This document shows, one piece after another, positions 49,990-61,622 of a DNA stretch of 64,000 nt. The notes below the pieces were generated by a model that was not told the DNA's origin, made no database searches, and saw only the letters and a list, made by a program, of their open reading frames with translations. The stretch lies in NCBI RefSeq assembly GCF_000005505.3, contig NC_016133.3, positions 54,835,237 through 54,899,236 on the forward strand. The letters run 5' to 3'. Each line of letters begins with the position of its first letter. The first letter of the stretch is position 1. The DNA comes from Brachypodium distachyon (taxonomy: Eukaryota > Streptophyta > Magnoliopsida > Poales > Poaceae). The translations under genes were made by a program, and so were the position numbers.

Positions 49990-50500
49990 CCGCAAGGTGC
50001 TCGGCAAAATGCCCGCATTCTCCCGCCGGTACCCGCGCAAACAACAAGCCGCGCCGAGCGCCCCGCTGTGCCGTGCCCGCGCCCGCGCCCGCACACACAC
50101 CTAGCCGTGCCAAACAGCCGCGCCTCGCCCGCGCTCTCGCCTACACTCGCGTGCCCGCGTCGCCTCCCCCGCGCCGGCCCCGCGACCGCGCCACCGCGAC
50201 CGCGTCCGCACGCGTGCCTCCGCGCCACGCTCGTGCTCGTGCGCACGCGTGCGTCGCGCCCACGGGCCCGCGTCCCTACCCGCGTCCACGTGAGCGCCCC
50301 TCCGCACCGCGCTCGCGTCATGCGCCGCAGGGCCTCCCCGTCGTCGCTCCCGCAGCACGCGCGCTCCCGTGTCGCGACCGGCCACGCCCGCGCCTTTGCC
50401 AAGCCACGACGCACCCAAGGTGTTCGACCGAACTCCCACAAGGGTCGCCGGCGCCTAAAGGACATTGGGAACAGTGCCGCGAAGCTGCCCTCACCTCCAC
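49990..50500. other. extreme GC-rich tract upstream of the antisense gene
   Basis: Dense CGCGCC/CCCGCG sequence, far richer than the flanks, directly upstream of the antisense gene's start. The Arg/Ala-rich open frames through it on both strands look like compositional artefacts. It may be the antisense promoter or leader. Confidence 0.5.
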
Positions 50501-50839
50501 AGGAGCAAGAAGAGCCCGGCCGATGACGAGGATCCCCCGGCTGCACTTGAAGGCACGATCGGCACCGCGCTCCGAGAGGCCTCGCCCGTGCTCCACACCC
50601 CCAAGACGACTCGACGATGGAGAGCTTCCACGGCCTTGTCCCGACGAACAAAACGACCTCCGTCATCACCGAAGAGTAGCTAATGCCCCTGCGGAGCTCC
50701 CTACTACACCAAGCCCTCGAAGGAATGCCGGGTGCCACCGAACGCGTCTTCGGCACCGGACAAGCCAAACAAGTATGGTGTGAAGCTCCACAGTGCCCAA
50801 GGTCTCCATTTTATAGGCCAACAAGCACCTAGGCGTCCG

Positions 50840-51199
50840 GGCTCGAAGGAGAAGGGGTTGGGTTAGAGTTCCGAGGGTAGCCTAACCTTGATACTTGGAA
50901 AGACGCGTTCGGTCCAAATACGAGGCGGCCCCGACGGACCTCTCGCCGAAAAGTGTCTTGGGAAGATCTGCTCGGCCCAAGACCTAGGCTAACAACTTCC
51001 TCGAAGCCTTTCCTAACATAGGATTAAGTCGCACCCGCAGGGTCGACCGAACCTATTCAAAAAATATCGACGTGTCGATTTGTTCAAGTGAACGGCGACC
51101 TTCGCTATAAGGCCGACGTACACGCCCTACCTTTATTCCCGTGCTTGTGCCATCGAGCATTGGCACCCCTTACTCTAATTGTTGTCGAGAACAACAACA
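50840..51199 (+). repeat. 3' LTR, truncated (360 bp)
   Basis: Aligns with the last ~365 bp of the 5' LTR, from the GAAGGAGAAGGGGTTGGG block to the GAGAACAACAACA end, with about 26 differences by hand count. The first ~540 bp, including the TATA region, are missing, and no polypurine tract is seen before it. The right border and its CATAG duplication are intact, so the loss is internal. Confidence 0.87.
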
Positions 51200-52013
51200 C
51201 ATAGTTTTTGTACCCTACACTAATGCAACCAACCGGAGCAAAATCTTCATAAAATGGATACGTCGGATATCGAGTCACCGGAGCGCCTGTTCTCGATGAT
51301 TCGACGCGGTAGTGCCTCAGTTTCCGAAACGGAGTATAGGAGAAATCAACATGTCAATGTCAACATGGAGATCAGAGCAATAGTATTTTTTTATGGGTGT
51401 AATTTTTTAAAACATTATGTCACTTTTTAGACATTTTTTTGAATTTACTGCTTATCTTATATAATGTGCTAAAATTTTAACTCTTGTACTGATACATATT
51501 TTTGCAATTTTATAGCAACCCAGGTGTTCCCTGACTAATTTCTCGGCTGGAGCTTATATATGGAGTGTGGTTTAGATGACGACTGGTGTAGTAAATTTGA
51601 ACAAGGTTCATACAAGGCTTGAAAGGTATCTGACAATTTATTTTAAAGCAACTTCAAAATGGTACGGCAGTCTTGTACGATAGCTTAGGAACTATCCATC
51701 CATCAGCGTCAGGCTGATTAGTGTTACTCTAACATGACAAGGGGTTGATCCACCAGCTACTTCTTTTTTCTATTTTTTTCATGTCGCTTCATTCAGATAA
51801 ATTGCGCTTGATTGGATACTGGGTAAGTATCTAGACATGATACATTTGAGCCTGTTTGTCTTTATTCTTCGGCCATGTGCACTTTGTACGAAACTTCGTT
51901 TTTATCCGCCTCTTAACCTTATTCTTCTGTTCCGTTATTATTGTTCTGGTCGCAAGTTTTGGCAGTGCATGGAGGAAAACATATTTCTTCCGGCTGCCCG
52001 TTCCATAAGTAAA

Positions 52014-52086
52014 TACTCCCCTCCGTCCCAATTTGGCACTGATTCTTATACAAATCTATGTCATTTAATTTGGAATGGAGGGAGTA
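52014..52086. mobile_element. short Stowaway-like MITE (73 bp)
   Basis: TACTCCCCTCCGTCCCAATT at the left and AATTTGGAATGGAGGGAGTA at the right are imperfect inverted copies bounded by TA. Non-coding. Confidence 0.8.
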
Positions 52087-52582
52087 GAAATTCTTATGCA
52101 GTGAATTTAGAGGTAGAAAAAAAAATGTTATTCTGTTCGGATGTCTCTCGTCTTGGTAGTAATGATATAACACTTACCTGTTCTTGCCATGAAAAATTAT
52201 GTTCTTTTCTGTGATTACACTCTTTGTTTATGCTGACAGTGAAAAGTTATCTAACACTGGCCTCCAGCCGTCAGAATAACTTTTATTTATTTATTTGAGA
52301 AATCGGGCAGAATAACTTTTGGGATGCCCTGAGATGCGGATTGAGTGCGTACTACATGGATGAAAGGTAAAGCAAAGCCCCGTGAGCAACTGATGCAGTC
52401 GTAAACTAATGCCCGATCCCGTGGGCTAAGCTAAGCACCAAGATGCGTAACATGTATGATGCCGGGCGGTTGCGTGTGTTATATTCCTGCATGCCCAATG
52501 CTCGTCGCCAGTCGCCACGGGCGGTCGATCGATCGATGGAGAGCAACGGGCCATGAGATGAGAGCACATGTTAGTTAATTAC

Positions 52583-52699
52583 TACTCTCTCTCGTCCTAA
52601 ATTCTTGATTTAAATTTGTTTAAATATGAATATATCTATTCCTAAAAAATGTTTAGATACATGTAATATTTCGACACTAATTTAGGATGGGAGAAAGTA
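52583..52699. mobile_element. Stowaway-like MITE (117 bp)
   Basis: Ends TACTCTCTCTCGTCCTAAAT and ATTTAGGATGGGAGAAAGTA are inverted copies. The internal block TATCTATTCCTAAAAAATG and the ATACATGTAATATTTCGA stretch are shared with the MITEs at 22396-22520 and 37962-38866. Confidence 0.87.
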
Positions 52700-55295
52700 A
52701 CAGCTAATCCCGGCCATGTTACTCCCAGCTCTTTCAGCGTGCTTTCCTTCCGATCCCGAGTCCACTGCTTGCTCCTCTTCTTACCCGGTGGTTGGATCGA
52801 TCGATCGATCGATTCGTGTTGCTTTGTTGCTACACAGCACCGCCGTATTATATGGCCTGGACACATGGCCCTGCTCACTGTGTGTTCCCTTTCCTTCCAT
52901 TAGTACTCGCTCATTAATTCCTTTAATCAGATATGTAATTGTGACTAAAAAATTATGAGGAAAGAAATATTCGGTAGTTTTTCACATGTATCTGAGTAAT
53001 TTTTCTTCTTCCCATTAACCGGTCAAAATATTCGTGCATGAGTAAAAACAAAGTTTCAAATATTGCGAATTACCGGATCGGTTTTTCCCTGTGAGGAACT
53101 GCAGGAACTGAAAAATCCCTACCATTCACCAGAAGGGATTTTGAATCAAATTTTCAATATAATTTTTTTAAGGTGATTATATATTGTGTTGTGCATATGT
53201 AATTATGTGACTACAACATGGTATAATGAATGGAATTAGCTCTAATAATTTGAGGGTCACATATTCATTGATACCTTAAATTCAAAATAAAACTAAATAC
53301 AATCGAATTATCTTTTCTGTAAACCCATTTTCCCGAAGAGATTGAGAAATGTGGTCATAGGCGGCAACTGAAAACACTGTTAACCAAAAGACCCTTGAGG
53401 CCTTGTTTAGCACTAGTGTTTCTGTAGTGTTTTTTAGGTTATTAATTATCCACTTCCGATTGGAAAACATTAGAAATCCCAAATGGTTGTAGCAAGAGGT
53501 TAGAGGAATTATCCACAGTTTCCCCCCACAAAAGATCTCATTTTCTATCATTAGAAACACTTATCATTGGAAGGGTAATACAATAGTGACTAAAAATTAC
53601 AATAGTGCCAAGCAAACCTGAACGGGGGTACCCGTAGTAGTTACGTTTTCTGCATACAGTGCTCTGTTTTTACTTAGAAGTGAGAATCTTCTTCGGGCGA
53701 TCGATCCATCACCGGCCGGCACAGACTAACCCCGGGCGGTACAATTGAATGATTGGGCGCCTGCGGCCTGCCTGCCTTCCTGCTGTGACCAACTTTATTA
53801 GTTAAACTGCACATCACAAGGGGCATGTTCAGCAATCATACTAGTAATTCGGTAGCAGCTCCTCCTAGGGATCGACGCGGAGGACTTTGTATATCCCAGA
53901 GCTGTCAGAGATCCGGTGCTCCTTGTCGTCTCTCTCAATGATCCCCTTCGTCCATCTCGCTAAATGCAAAATATACACTCCAATTAATCAACTCCCCATT
54001 GGTTAAGTGCCAATTAACACTGTAGCTTGCAGATGGAGATGGAGTGGAGAGTTCCCCGGCCGGTCTGCGCAGGCAGGCAGGGTTGCCGAGAGGACAGGAC
54101 GCATGTGTGTCGACCCACTGGCCACGATCGAGGAGCCCCGTACGTACCTTTGTTTGTTGGCTGCATGCTAGGTAATGCTACGCACCAAACGGGTAGTTAA
54201 CGACGACGACGATGATGATCGAGCCTAGCATTAGCATTAGCAAAGCTCCCCCCAAGCCCCTGGCAAGCTAGCACGGTCGACTCGACCAGCTGGTCCCCGT
54301 GCGTGCAAGGTGCAACTAACCGTAATCAATCTTTGTCTGTCATCCGTCATCCGTTTTCGAAAGATGGGAGGAGGAAAAGAAGAAGAGAAATCTCTGTCTG
54401 TCGTCCGCCCGGAACGCGCACTGGCTACCTATGTACGTCGTACTGGTACCAATAATGTTACAAACCACGTACGGATACAGATAACTAGCCAGCTTCCGGC
54501 CATTCCAATTCAAATTTCGGAGACCTGACTGGCTGACTGAAGAAATAGGGAGACGGGTATCGTTGCTTGCTGGCGATGCAAGTGATGACCGGCGGACGGG
54601 GACACGCGCGCGTACATGCGCAGGGCACCGGCCGATCGGGCTGGTTGGTGCCGCTCTCTCGATCGCCTGATGTTAACCCAGCTGATGCATCCGTCTCGTT
54701 CTCACTACCATTTGCTGGGCAGAAACCGCGATGTGTGCTATAGCTAGCTTCGGCCGTCGGTGGCCAACAACATGGTGGTGGCACCCACGCGCGCGTTCGA
54801 CCGCAGGAGAAAGAAAAAGATTGTGGTTATTAGGTTCAAGTCAGCATGCAGCTGGCGGAAACGGCAGTGGCAACCGCAACCCAGTGAAGAAAATTTAGAC
54901 AAACGCATGACAACGACGACATCTTTTAGAACAAGGAAAAAATTGTTCTGATGTTTGGCTGCCGGTCTCTCTGATGCCACCGTGGAGGATCCAGGCCAGC
55001 TCTGCTGCTCTTCTGGGCTCTGTCTACACCTACACGGGTAGCAGAGAGGCGACTAGGAAGCGAGTGAGTGAGAAAGGGGGAGTAAAGCTGAAGGCAATGG
55101 ATGCAAGGAGTGCAACCCAAGTTTTTTTTTTTTGAACGGAGGAGTGCAACCCAAGTTAGTTAGTACGCGGCAGAGGAAGATAGGAGAAAAAAAAATCAGA
55201 AAAGAGGAGCACTGGCGTGGGTCCCGTGGTATGATTTGAGGGCAGTGAGGCCCGAACAACCATCGGTTGTGCGGTCACTTTACACGCTCTTCCTA

Positions 55296-55320
55296 CCCCC
55301 CCCCCCCCCCCCCCCCCCCC
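55296..55320 (+). repeat. C25 homopolymer
   Basis: Twenty-five consecutive C residues, exactly as written; the true length in the genome is uncertain because such tracts are prone to polymerase slippage and assembly error. Confidence 0.8.
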
Positions 55321-57465
55321 AATTTAATTTCCCTCTTTTTGCCACCGTCTAATTAATCTTTTTTTTTTGCTTCCGTGCGGGTTTAATCGCATGTGCAGGA
55401 CGGGGAGGGGTTTTATTAGGCGTCCACCACCTGCGTGCATGAATAATCCAAGTGGTACTAGTACCCGCTGTGCAGTGCAGATCGACCCCGACCCACTCGA
55501 TGCGATCGCTAGATCATGTGCTTCCGGCGGCAATTTGCCACTATAATATTACTGGTAACTTTATTAGATCAGGAGGAGGGGCCTTTAACTTGCGGATATA
55601 TTTACCACTAGCTTATCACAGTATTTTTCATGTTTTCTACTCGCACTACTATGTACTCCGTGATGAAGTGGTGATACGTGTCTAGTAGTGGTAGAAAATT
55701 AAGTTGGGTAAAGATCGACCGAGCGGGTTAGGCAAGGCAACACACGAGAAGTGCAGACGAGTTCGGCAAGGAAGCGCGCGCAAGTGCCCGACCCAAGTAG
55801 GCAGAGGAAGAAGAAATTGAACCCGGTTTGATAAAAGTTTGGGATCCAGCGACGCAGCCGGTCAACGTGTCCGAGCCGAGAAAACCGGCCCGCGTCGCTG
55901 TCAATCCGCGAGCCAATCGCGGCAGCGTCTCAAGCTAGCCAGCCGGCCGGCCGAGCGGCGACCGATTCGAGAAAGAGAAAGATAGCCGTCTAACTTTAGA
56001 TACTGTACATGTACCGATCGCCGATTGGAGCAGAGCCGAGACGTGGTCGAGCGGCTGGCAATCGGGCTCGTGCGTGCGTAGACCGCTGGCTGATAGCTCA
56101 AGGCGCGGATACGTACAGGATACGAGTCAGCCGCGGTGGCCGCGTGCCACTCGTTGCCGCGGTCAATCGGCTTTGGGTCTTTGGGACGATGCTTCCGGCC
56201 GCTGCGGTAACCGCGACGCCTCTGGACGGTTACGCAGCGGCCGTTCCCATCGCGCGGACTACTGGACTAGTAGTCGCCGTCGTATTCCGCGGGCGGGGGT
56301 TGCCGCTACGGCTACCCGATCCAGCCAGCGGTGTGGGCTGTGGGAAAGAAAAAATTCCGATTCCAAATTCCACTGCACCGCCGACGCCGTACGTGCCTCT
56401 CGTCTCTACGCATGTGTCCGTGTGTGCAACGCCATGTGTGTGTACACGAGTACGGATGGGCACGAAAATGAATATCTGAGGTGGCATTTTTCTGTTTCCT
56501 GCAGATATTAGTGCCAGCTTTATTTTCGTTGATCAGGAAAGAAGAAAAATGAAAGAGTGCAGAGGAGAGAGAAATGGGGAGGAAACTTCAACGTCACGAC
56601 AGGAAAGGGAGGGGGCGAGGACAGCTAGCAGTGAGGCAAGAAGGCTCACCTACCGTGCGTGCGTCCCCGCCCTCCATCCATCTATCTCCCCTCCTGTAGC
56701 TAATTACCAGTCCTGCCTGCTTTGGCGTTGCTTGCTGCTCCTAATTAACACCCCTAAGTCAGTAAATCACACTGAATCGTAGTACTACTACTAATCTGCC
56801 GGTGGAATTAGTATACAGGTACCCGGTCCAGTAAGAATATGCTGCCAGTAGTACGTAGCCGGGTCTCCGGGCCGGGCCTGCCCATCGTCGCCTTCGATCT
56901 GTTCCAGCTTCGGTATGCCCTACGTGTCTCCAAAAAATCTCTTCTCTTCCGGCTGCCATCCCCGCGTGTGCCGATAAGTCAGCCGTGTCGTGTGCTCGTT
57001 AAAATGGGGAATGAGTAGTGGATGTCCACTCCATATTGCTGCCGCACCCAAATCAACCCGTGCCTGCCTGTCCTCCAAAGTTTCAAAACCCAAGAACCCT
57101 TGCTCACCCGGGAACGGAACACACAGAACCTGCCCCAGCCAGCCAGCCAGCCATCTCCTTTTCTTTTTCTCCTTCTCCATCTTGTTTCAAAGCTGTAGTT
57201 TCTCTCACGTTCTCCACCAATATTTAATCCCCACAACCCTACTGCAGCCTGCACTCTCTCTCTCTCTCTCTGTGAGTATAATATACTCCTTGCCAATCTT
57301 GTTCCCTTCTCTATTTCTGTGCCTCATCTTCTTCCTCCTCGGCTCAACTCAACTCCATCTGTTGAGAGAGAAGAGAGGGGAGGAGGAGGTTCGAATTTAA
57401 TTGAATTCCCACCGACCCAAGCACGCACCTCTCACTCACTCACCCCCTTTCCATTTACCTCCACC

Positions 57466-57805
57466 TATATAGCTCCCCATATTTCCACCCCCGGCCTCTC
57501 TCTCTCTCTCGAGTACAGTGAGGTGCGGTGCGGTTGCGGTGCTTTGCTTGCTCTCCATATAATTGGGCCGGTGCAACGCAGACAGCAGCTTTCAAGCTCT
57601 TTTCCCCTCCCTCCCTCTCGGACACAGCCAAGCCATGCCGGAGTAGCTACCTAGATATACACATACATAGATACCAGCTTCTTGATCAGATAGGTAGAGT
57701 CGGCAACTTCGGTTTCAGTAGTTTCTCAGACAAGGCAGAGCCGGGGAGAAAGCTGGGGGTGATCGATCGGTTGAAGGAAACAAAGAGAGGGGAATTCGCG
57801 CTAAG
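57466..57805 (+). promoter_or_regulatory. TATA box and 5'-UTR exon of the GATA gene
   Basis: TATATAG at 57466-57472 is followed about 30 bases later by a CT-rich initiator-like stretch (57498-57511), so transcription probably starts near 57500. The leader ends GCGCTAAG at 57805 with a GTGAGT donor. A matching acceptor TTTTCGGCAG ends at 59416, giving a 5'-UTR intron of 1,611 bp (57806-59416). One ATG lies in the leader, at 57634-57636; its frame, ATG CCG GAG TAG, is a three-codon upstream ORF. Structure inferred from sequence only. Confidence 0.6.
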
Positions 57806-58633
57806 GTGAGTCAGTCAGTCAATCGCCGACGACGGCGCATATGTTCGATTCAAGTTTGTCTCTGCAAAAAATTCAGAAGTTTCTTCTCATCCGGAACTGG
57901 GGAAAATTTCGAAATTTGAAACCGGAAGCCTCCTCCCTGCAGAGTCTTCCCGTTTCTTTCTCCGGCCGTCTTTTTGAATTTTCAGTTGCCATTTTTTCCC
58001 CAGTTCATCATTCATGTTCCTGGGAAAAGAGACGGCCTTGGATGATTGCACCGCCGGTTCATCATTCATGTTCCTGGGAAAAAGAAAAAAGACAAATGGA
58101 AAGGGGGGAAATTTGCACCAATTTCGCACTCCTTTTCATATTTTGAAAGTTCCTCAATCAAAGCCCGGCTTGGGATTCTTTGGAAGGGAAAGTTGTTTTC
58201 CAATCCCAACGTCACGGCGGCTACTGTAACAAGAGATGGATAGATAACTAGGAATTGAATGGGGGGAAACGGATGGGATGCTCAGGGTCACACGGTATCC
58301 CATTGTGGGCAGCCAGCTTTTTCCACCATGTCCATTTCTTGTACTTTTGCCCCTCCTCCAGACTGGATTCTCTAGAAGCACAGAGAGAGGGGACAGAGAA
58401 ATACATGTGCAAATTTGGAGTAAAAATGAAAAAAATATATACATATCCGTAGTCAGTACAGTACGATAGTAAAAACTGGAAAAGATTCCTTCCGTTTAGG
58501 AGCACTTGGATGGGCTTAAGATTCCCTTTGTATGATCCGTACTCTACCTAGTAAACGCGATCGGATCCGCGTGAGGAATTCCTCGGTATTTCCACCCGAG
58601 GGAGCCGATAATAATTAGCCGCTTTACCGAGGG

Positions 58634-58663
58634 TCAGGGCAGGGCAGGGCAGGGCAGGGCAAG
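58634..58663 (+). repeat. (GGGCA)n short tandem repeat in the inferred 5'-UTR intron
   Basis: About five copies of a GGGCA pentamer in tandem, in the intron between the GATA leader exon and its coding exon. Confidence 0.8.
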
Positions 58664-59492
58664 GGCGGCTTCCATTTGACGCGTCGTCCCGTCCACATGG
58701 CACGCCAGTGACGCGTCCTGGCCAATGGGGCGCCTCCACGTCGGCACGTCCCACTTTTTGACAAATTCCTTGTGCTGCCCGCTTTGACTTTTACCTTGCT
58801 GGTGAATCAACCCAACCAAACAAGTCTGATTTTTGTCTCAGCCTTGTTTTTTCTTTTCTTTTCTTCTTGTGTTATTGCTTGGCTACGCCATCTGCATGGG
58901 TACCCTTTGCTTAGGAATAAAGAAAATAAAAATCAAACAAAACGTCGGTCACATGCGCGTGTCACATGGGCTCGTGGGTGGGCCCCCGGACGTGGCCCGC
59001 ACCCACCATCAGGCACCGCATACATGTGGAGCCCACCCAGGCGCTGCCGTCACTTTGAAAAAGGGAATTGCTTGCTTTGCTTGCTCCCCGTTTATAAATT
59101 TACAGGTCACAGGGTTATTGCGTTTTGGCTGGTTTTGCCTTTAGTAGCAGTAAGTTCCTCCTCCTAGTCCGTTGCCCGCAGAAATCAATTTCAATTCCTC
59201 GCATACGCCGAAATAAATAAAAATTAAGGTAGATATTGCGGGGTGTGGGCTGCCCTGCGTTGTCGTAATTCGCTTCCAAATATTGTTGCGCTGGATGACG
59301 ATCAATTCCAATGCATGCATATCCAAAAAATCGCGATATGTCAAAGACGCGCATTAATACTCTCTTTCCCGTGTATTTATATGGTGTGCTTATTTAGTGT
59401 TTGGTATTTTCGGCAGGGCGATTGAAGAGATAGAACGAGGGAGAAAGGAGGGAAGGAGGGATACAGCGTTGAGAAGATTGTTTGAGCAGCAG

Positions 59493-61622
59493 ATGGCGAG
59501 CGGGCGGTTCATGGAGGAGATGATGAGGGAGCACGAGCAGGTGCTGCTGGAGGCGACGCTGTACGACCACATCGACGACCTTCTGGATTTCCCCAAGGAG
59601 GAGGACTGCGCCGCCGACGTGCTGCTCCTCGACGCGCCGGCGCCCGGGAGCCCGCTCTCGGCCCGCATCATCGGCGCGCCGCCGGTGCCCCCGCCGCCTT
59701 CCATGGAGCTTGCCGCGCCGCCGCCGCCGGCGGCGGCGGCCGTGCCGGCGTTCTTCGCCGCCGAGGCCTTCGGCTCCAAGGACTGCCACATTGGGCCGGT
59801 GAGTACCTCGTGTACCTTCCGTTAGTCGGTTTCACTGCTCTCGCGTACGGCCGATTTTGAGGAGGAAATTTGGCAGAATCCCAGGAATTGCTCGCCCCTT
59901 TTCTCCACCCCCAAACTTCCCTTCTCGCGTGCCCCTGTCGGTCGGGCAAACGCAATTAATTTATTTTTCGAAACGAATTAACTCCTTTATTTATTTTTCT
60001 CCTGTGTCTCTCTTAACTTCTGGTCTTCTGGATGGTTCGGTTTCAAGTTCAAAACAGCTGGGCGGCAATCACGCCAGCGTCCAGCCGTCCCCCAACGCCC
60101 CCCAAAAAAAACTAGTCACAGATCACTTCATTTGTCTGGTTTCCCGAGCGGGAATAATGAAATCAAATGCTAGTAGGATCGGTGGTCGCCGGCGTGAATG
60201 GCTGGAGTGGTTGGGTCATGGGATGGGTGTCGGTGCGGGAGATCGTGTGATCAGAGTTACACATTGGTTTGGTTAGATTTCTTTTGTTTACGGCCGGCCC
60301 TCCGTGGACCGTGCCATGTTACGTAGAGGTCGAGCTGCCCGGGGCGGGGGCCCATCGCTTTCTTTTGGTAGTTAGCGAGCCCAACAACTAAACAACCAGC
60401 GCCCAGTGCAGTCCAGTAGTACCAGTCCAGTACTCCAGTGTCCTAGCGGTAGTAGGAGTAGCTTTTCCCCCTCCCCTTTAAGCAACAAAAATTAAACCCA
60501 CCGTGGGGGCCCAGCCGGCCTGGCCCGTCCACCTCTCGCGCAAATGGGGAACTGTTTCCTTTTGTTGATTGAACAGTAGTAGTGGTAGGATATTCTCGAA
60601 GAGTAAGACCACGATGATGTCATGGACGAACTGCAGTAAAGCTGACAATGGCTGGTTTGATTGGTTTTGGTTTGCAGTGTGAGGAGCTGGACATGGACAT
60701 GGCGCAGCTGGAGTGGCTGTCGGGGCTGTTCGACGACGCGTCCATCCCGCACGAGCCGGCGTTCAACTGCGCCGCGCCGATCAAGGCCTCCGCTATGGGC
60801 GCCACCAACGCCGCGGCCGCCGTCGTGATTCCAGACAAGCTGGAGGACGCGCTCTTCCGCAGCTCCAGCCCGACCTCCGTGCTCGAGGACAACAGCTTCA
60901 ACAATGTCGGAGCCGGCGCCAAAAATAACAACAACGTCAACAATGGCAGCGGAGGCTCCTCCGCCTCCTCGTCATCGTCTTCCTCGGCGTCGTCCTGCTC
61001 GGAGTCCTTCTCCGGCAGCGGCGGCGCCCGCACCACCTGGTCGGCGCCCGTGTCGCCGCGCCCGGAACCGCCGGTCCTGATCATACCGGCGCGCGCGCGC
61101 AGCAAGCGCTCCCGCCAGTCGGCATTCGTCCGTTCCAGCGCGCCGGCGGCGGAGCCCACCATCCTCGTGCCGACGCCGATGTACTCGTCCACCTCCGCGC
61201 ACTCGGACCCCGAGAGCTGCAACATCGCGGAGACCAACTCGCAGCCCCCGGCCATGAAGAAGAAGAAGAAGGCCAAGAAGCCGGCCCCTCCAGTCACCTC
61301 TGACGCCGAGGGCGACGCCGACGCCGACTACGAGGAAGGCGGCGGGAGCGCGCTCCCGCCGGGCGCCGTGCGGAGGTGCACGCATTGCCAGATCGAGAAG
61401 ACGCCGCAGTGGCGCGCGGGGCCTTTGGGCCCCAAGACGCTCTGCAATGCTTGTGGCGTGCGCTATAAGTCCGGCCGGCTTTTCCCGGAGTACCGCCCCG
61501 CCGCCAGCCCAACCTTCGTGCCGGCCATCCATTCCAACTCCCACAAGAAGGTGGTGGAGATGCGCCAGAAGGTGGCACCCAAGGGCGACGATCTCCTGCA
61601 GTACATCCGCCGCAGGGATTGA
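59493..61622 (+). CDS. GATA zinc-finger transcription factor (class A / subfamily I), 2 coding exons
   Basis: Nuclear transcription factor binding (A/T)GATA(A/G) sites; plant members act in light, nitrogen, growth and developmental control. Coding exons 59493-59798 and 60678-61622 join in phase to 416 aa. Near the C-terminus is one type IV zinc finger, C-X2-C-X18-C-X2-C, with cysteines at 336, 339, 358 and 361 ([20 protein letters not shown]). It is followed by the basic tail [19 protein letters not shown] typical of subfamily I. The acidic N-terminal exon ([15 protein letters not shown]) and the [14 protein letters not shown] segment at the start of exon 2 are family hallmarks and probable activation motifs. 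A Lys-rich stretch (KKKKKAKK, about 296-303) is a likely nuclear signal. Long Ser/Asn-rich linkers lie between. The ATG at 59493 is the first in the leader exon after the inferred acceptor at 59416. Confidence 0.95.

Larger units (their letters stand above)
39418..51199 (+). mobile_element. Ty3/gypsy LTR retrotransposon, Tat lineage, decayed, 11.8 kb
   Basis: Flanked by perfect 5-bp duplications CATAG (39413-39417 and 51200-51204). Order: 5' LTR, primer-binding site, gag, protease, reverse transcriptase, RNase H, second RNase H, integrase, a long 3' spacer with a gene on the opposite strand, 3' LTR. A second RNase H between the pol RNase H and integrase, and a large 3' region beyond integrase, mark the Tat clade of plant Ty3/gypsy elements. 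The sense frame carries seven in-frame stops and an apparent frameshift, so it is not autonomous. Shared parts of the two LTRs differ at about 26 of 355 positions by hand count, mostly transitions, which implies an old insertion. Confidence 0.93.
51205..57460. other. intergenic region with MITEs, upstream of the GATA gene
   Basis: About 6 kb without a supportable gene. Contains two Stowaway-like MITEs (52014-52086 and 52583-52699), a C25 homopolymer (55296-55320), and runs of GATC and CGTACG palindromes common in grass promoters. Open frames are short and lack domains. Confidence 0.5.

Noticed and set aside
49467..50783. Long open frames rich in Arg, Ala and Pro on both strands of the retrotransposon's GC-rich tract
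   Set aside because: They run in several frames at once, have no domain-like pattern and follow the extreme GC composition; chance absence of stops explains them.
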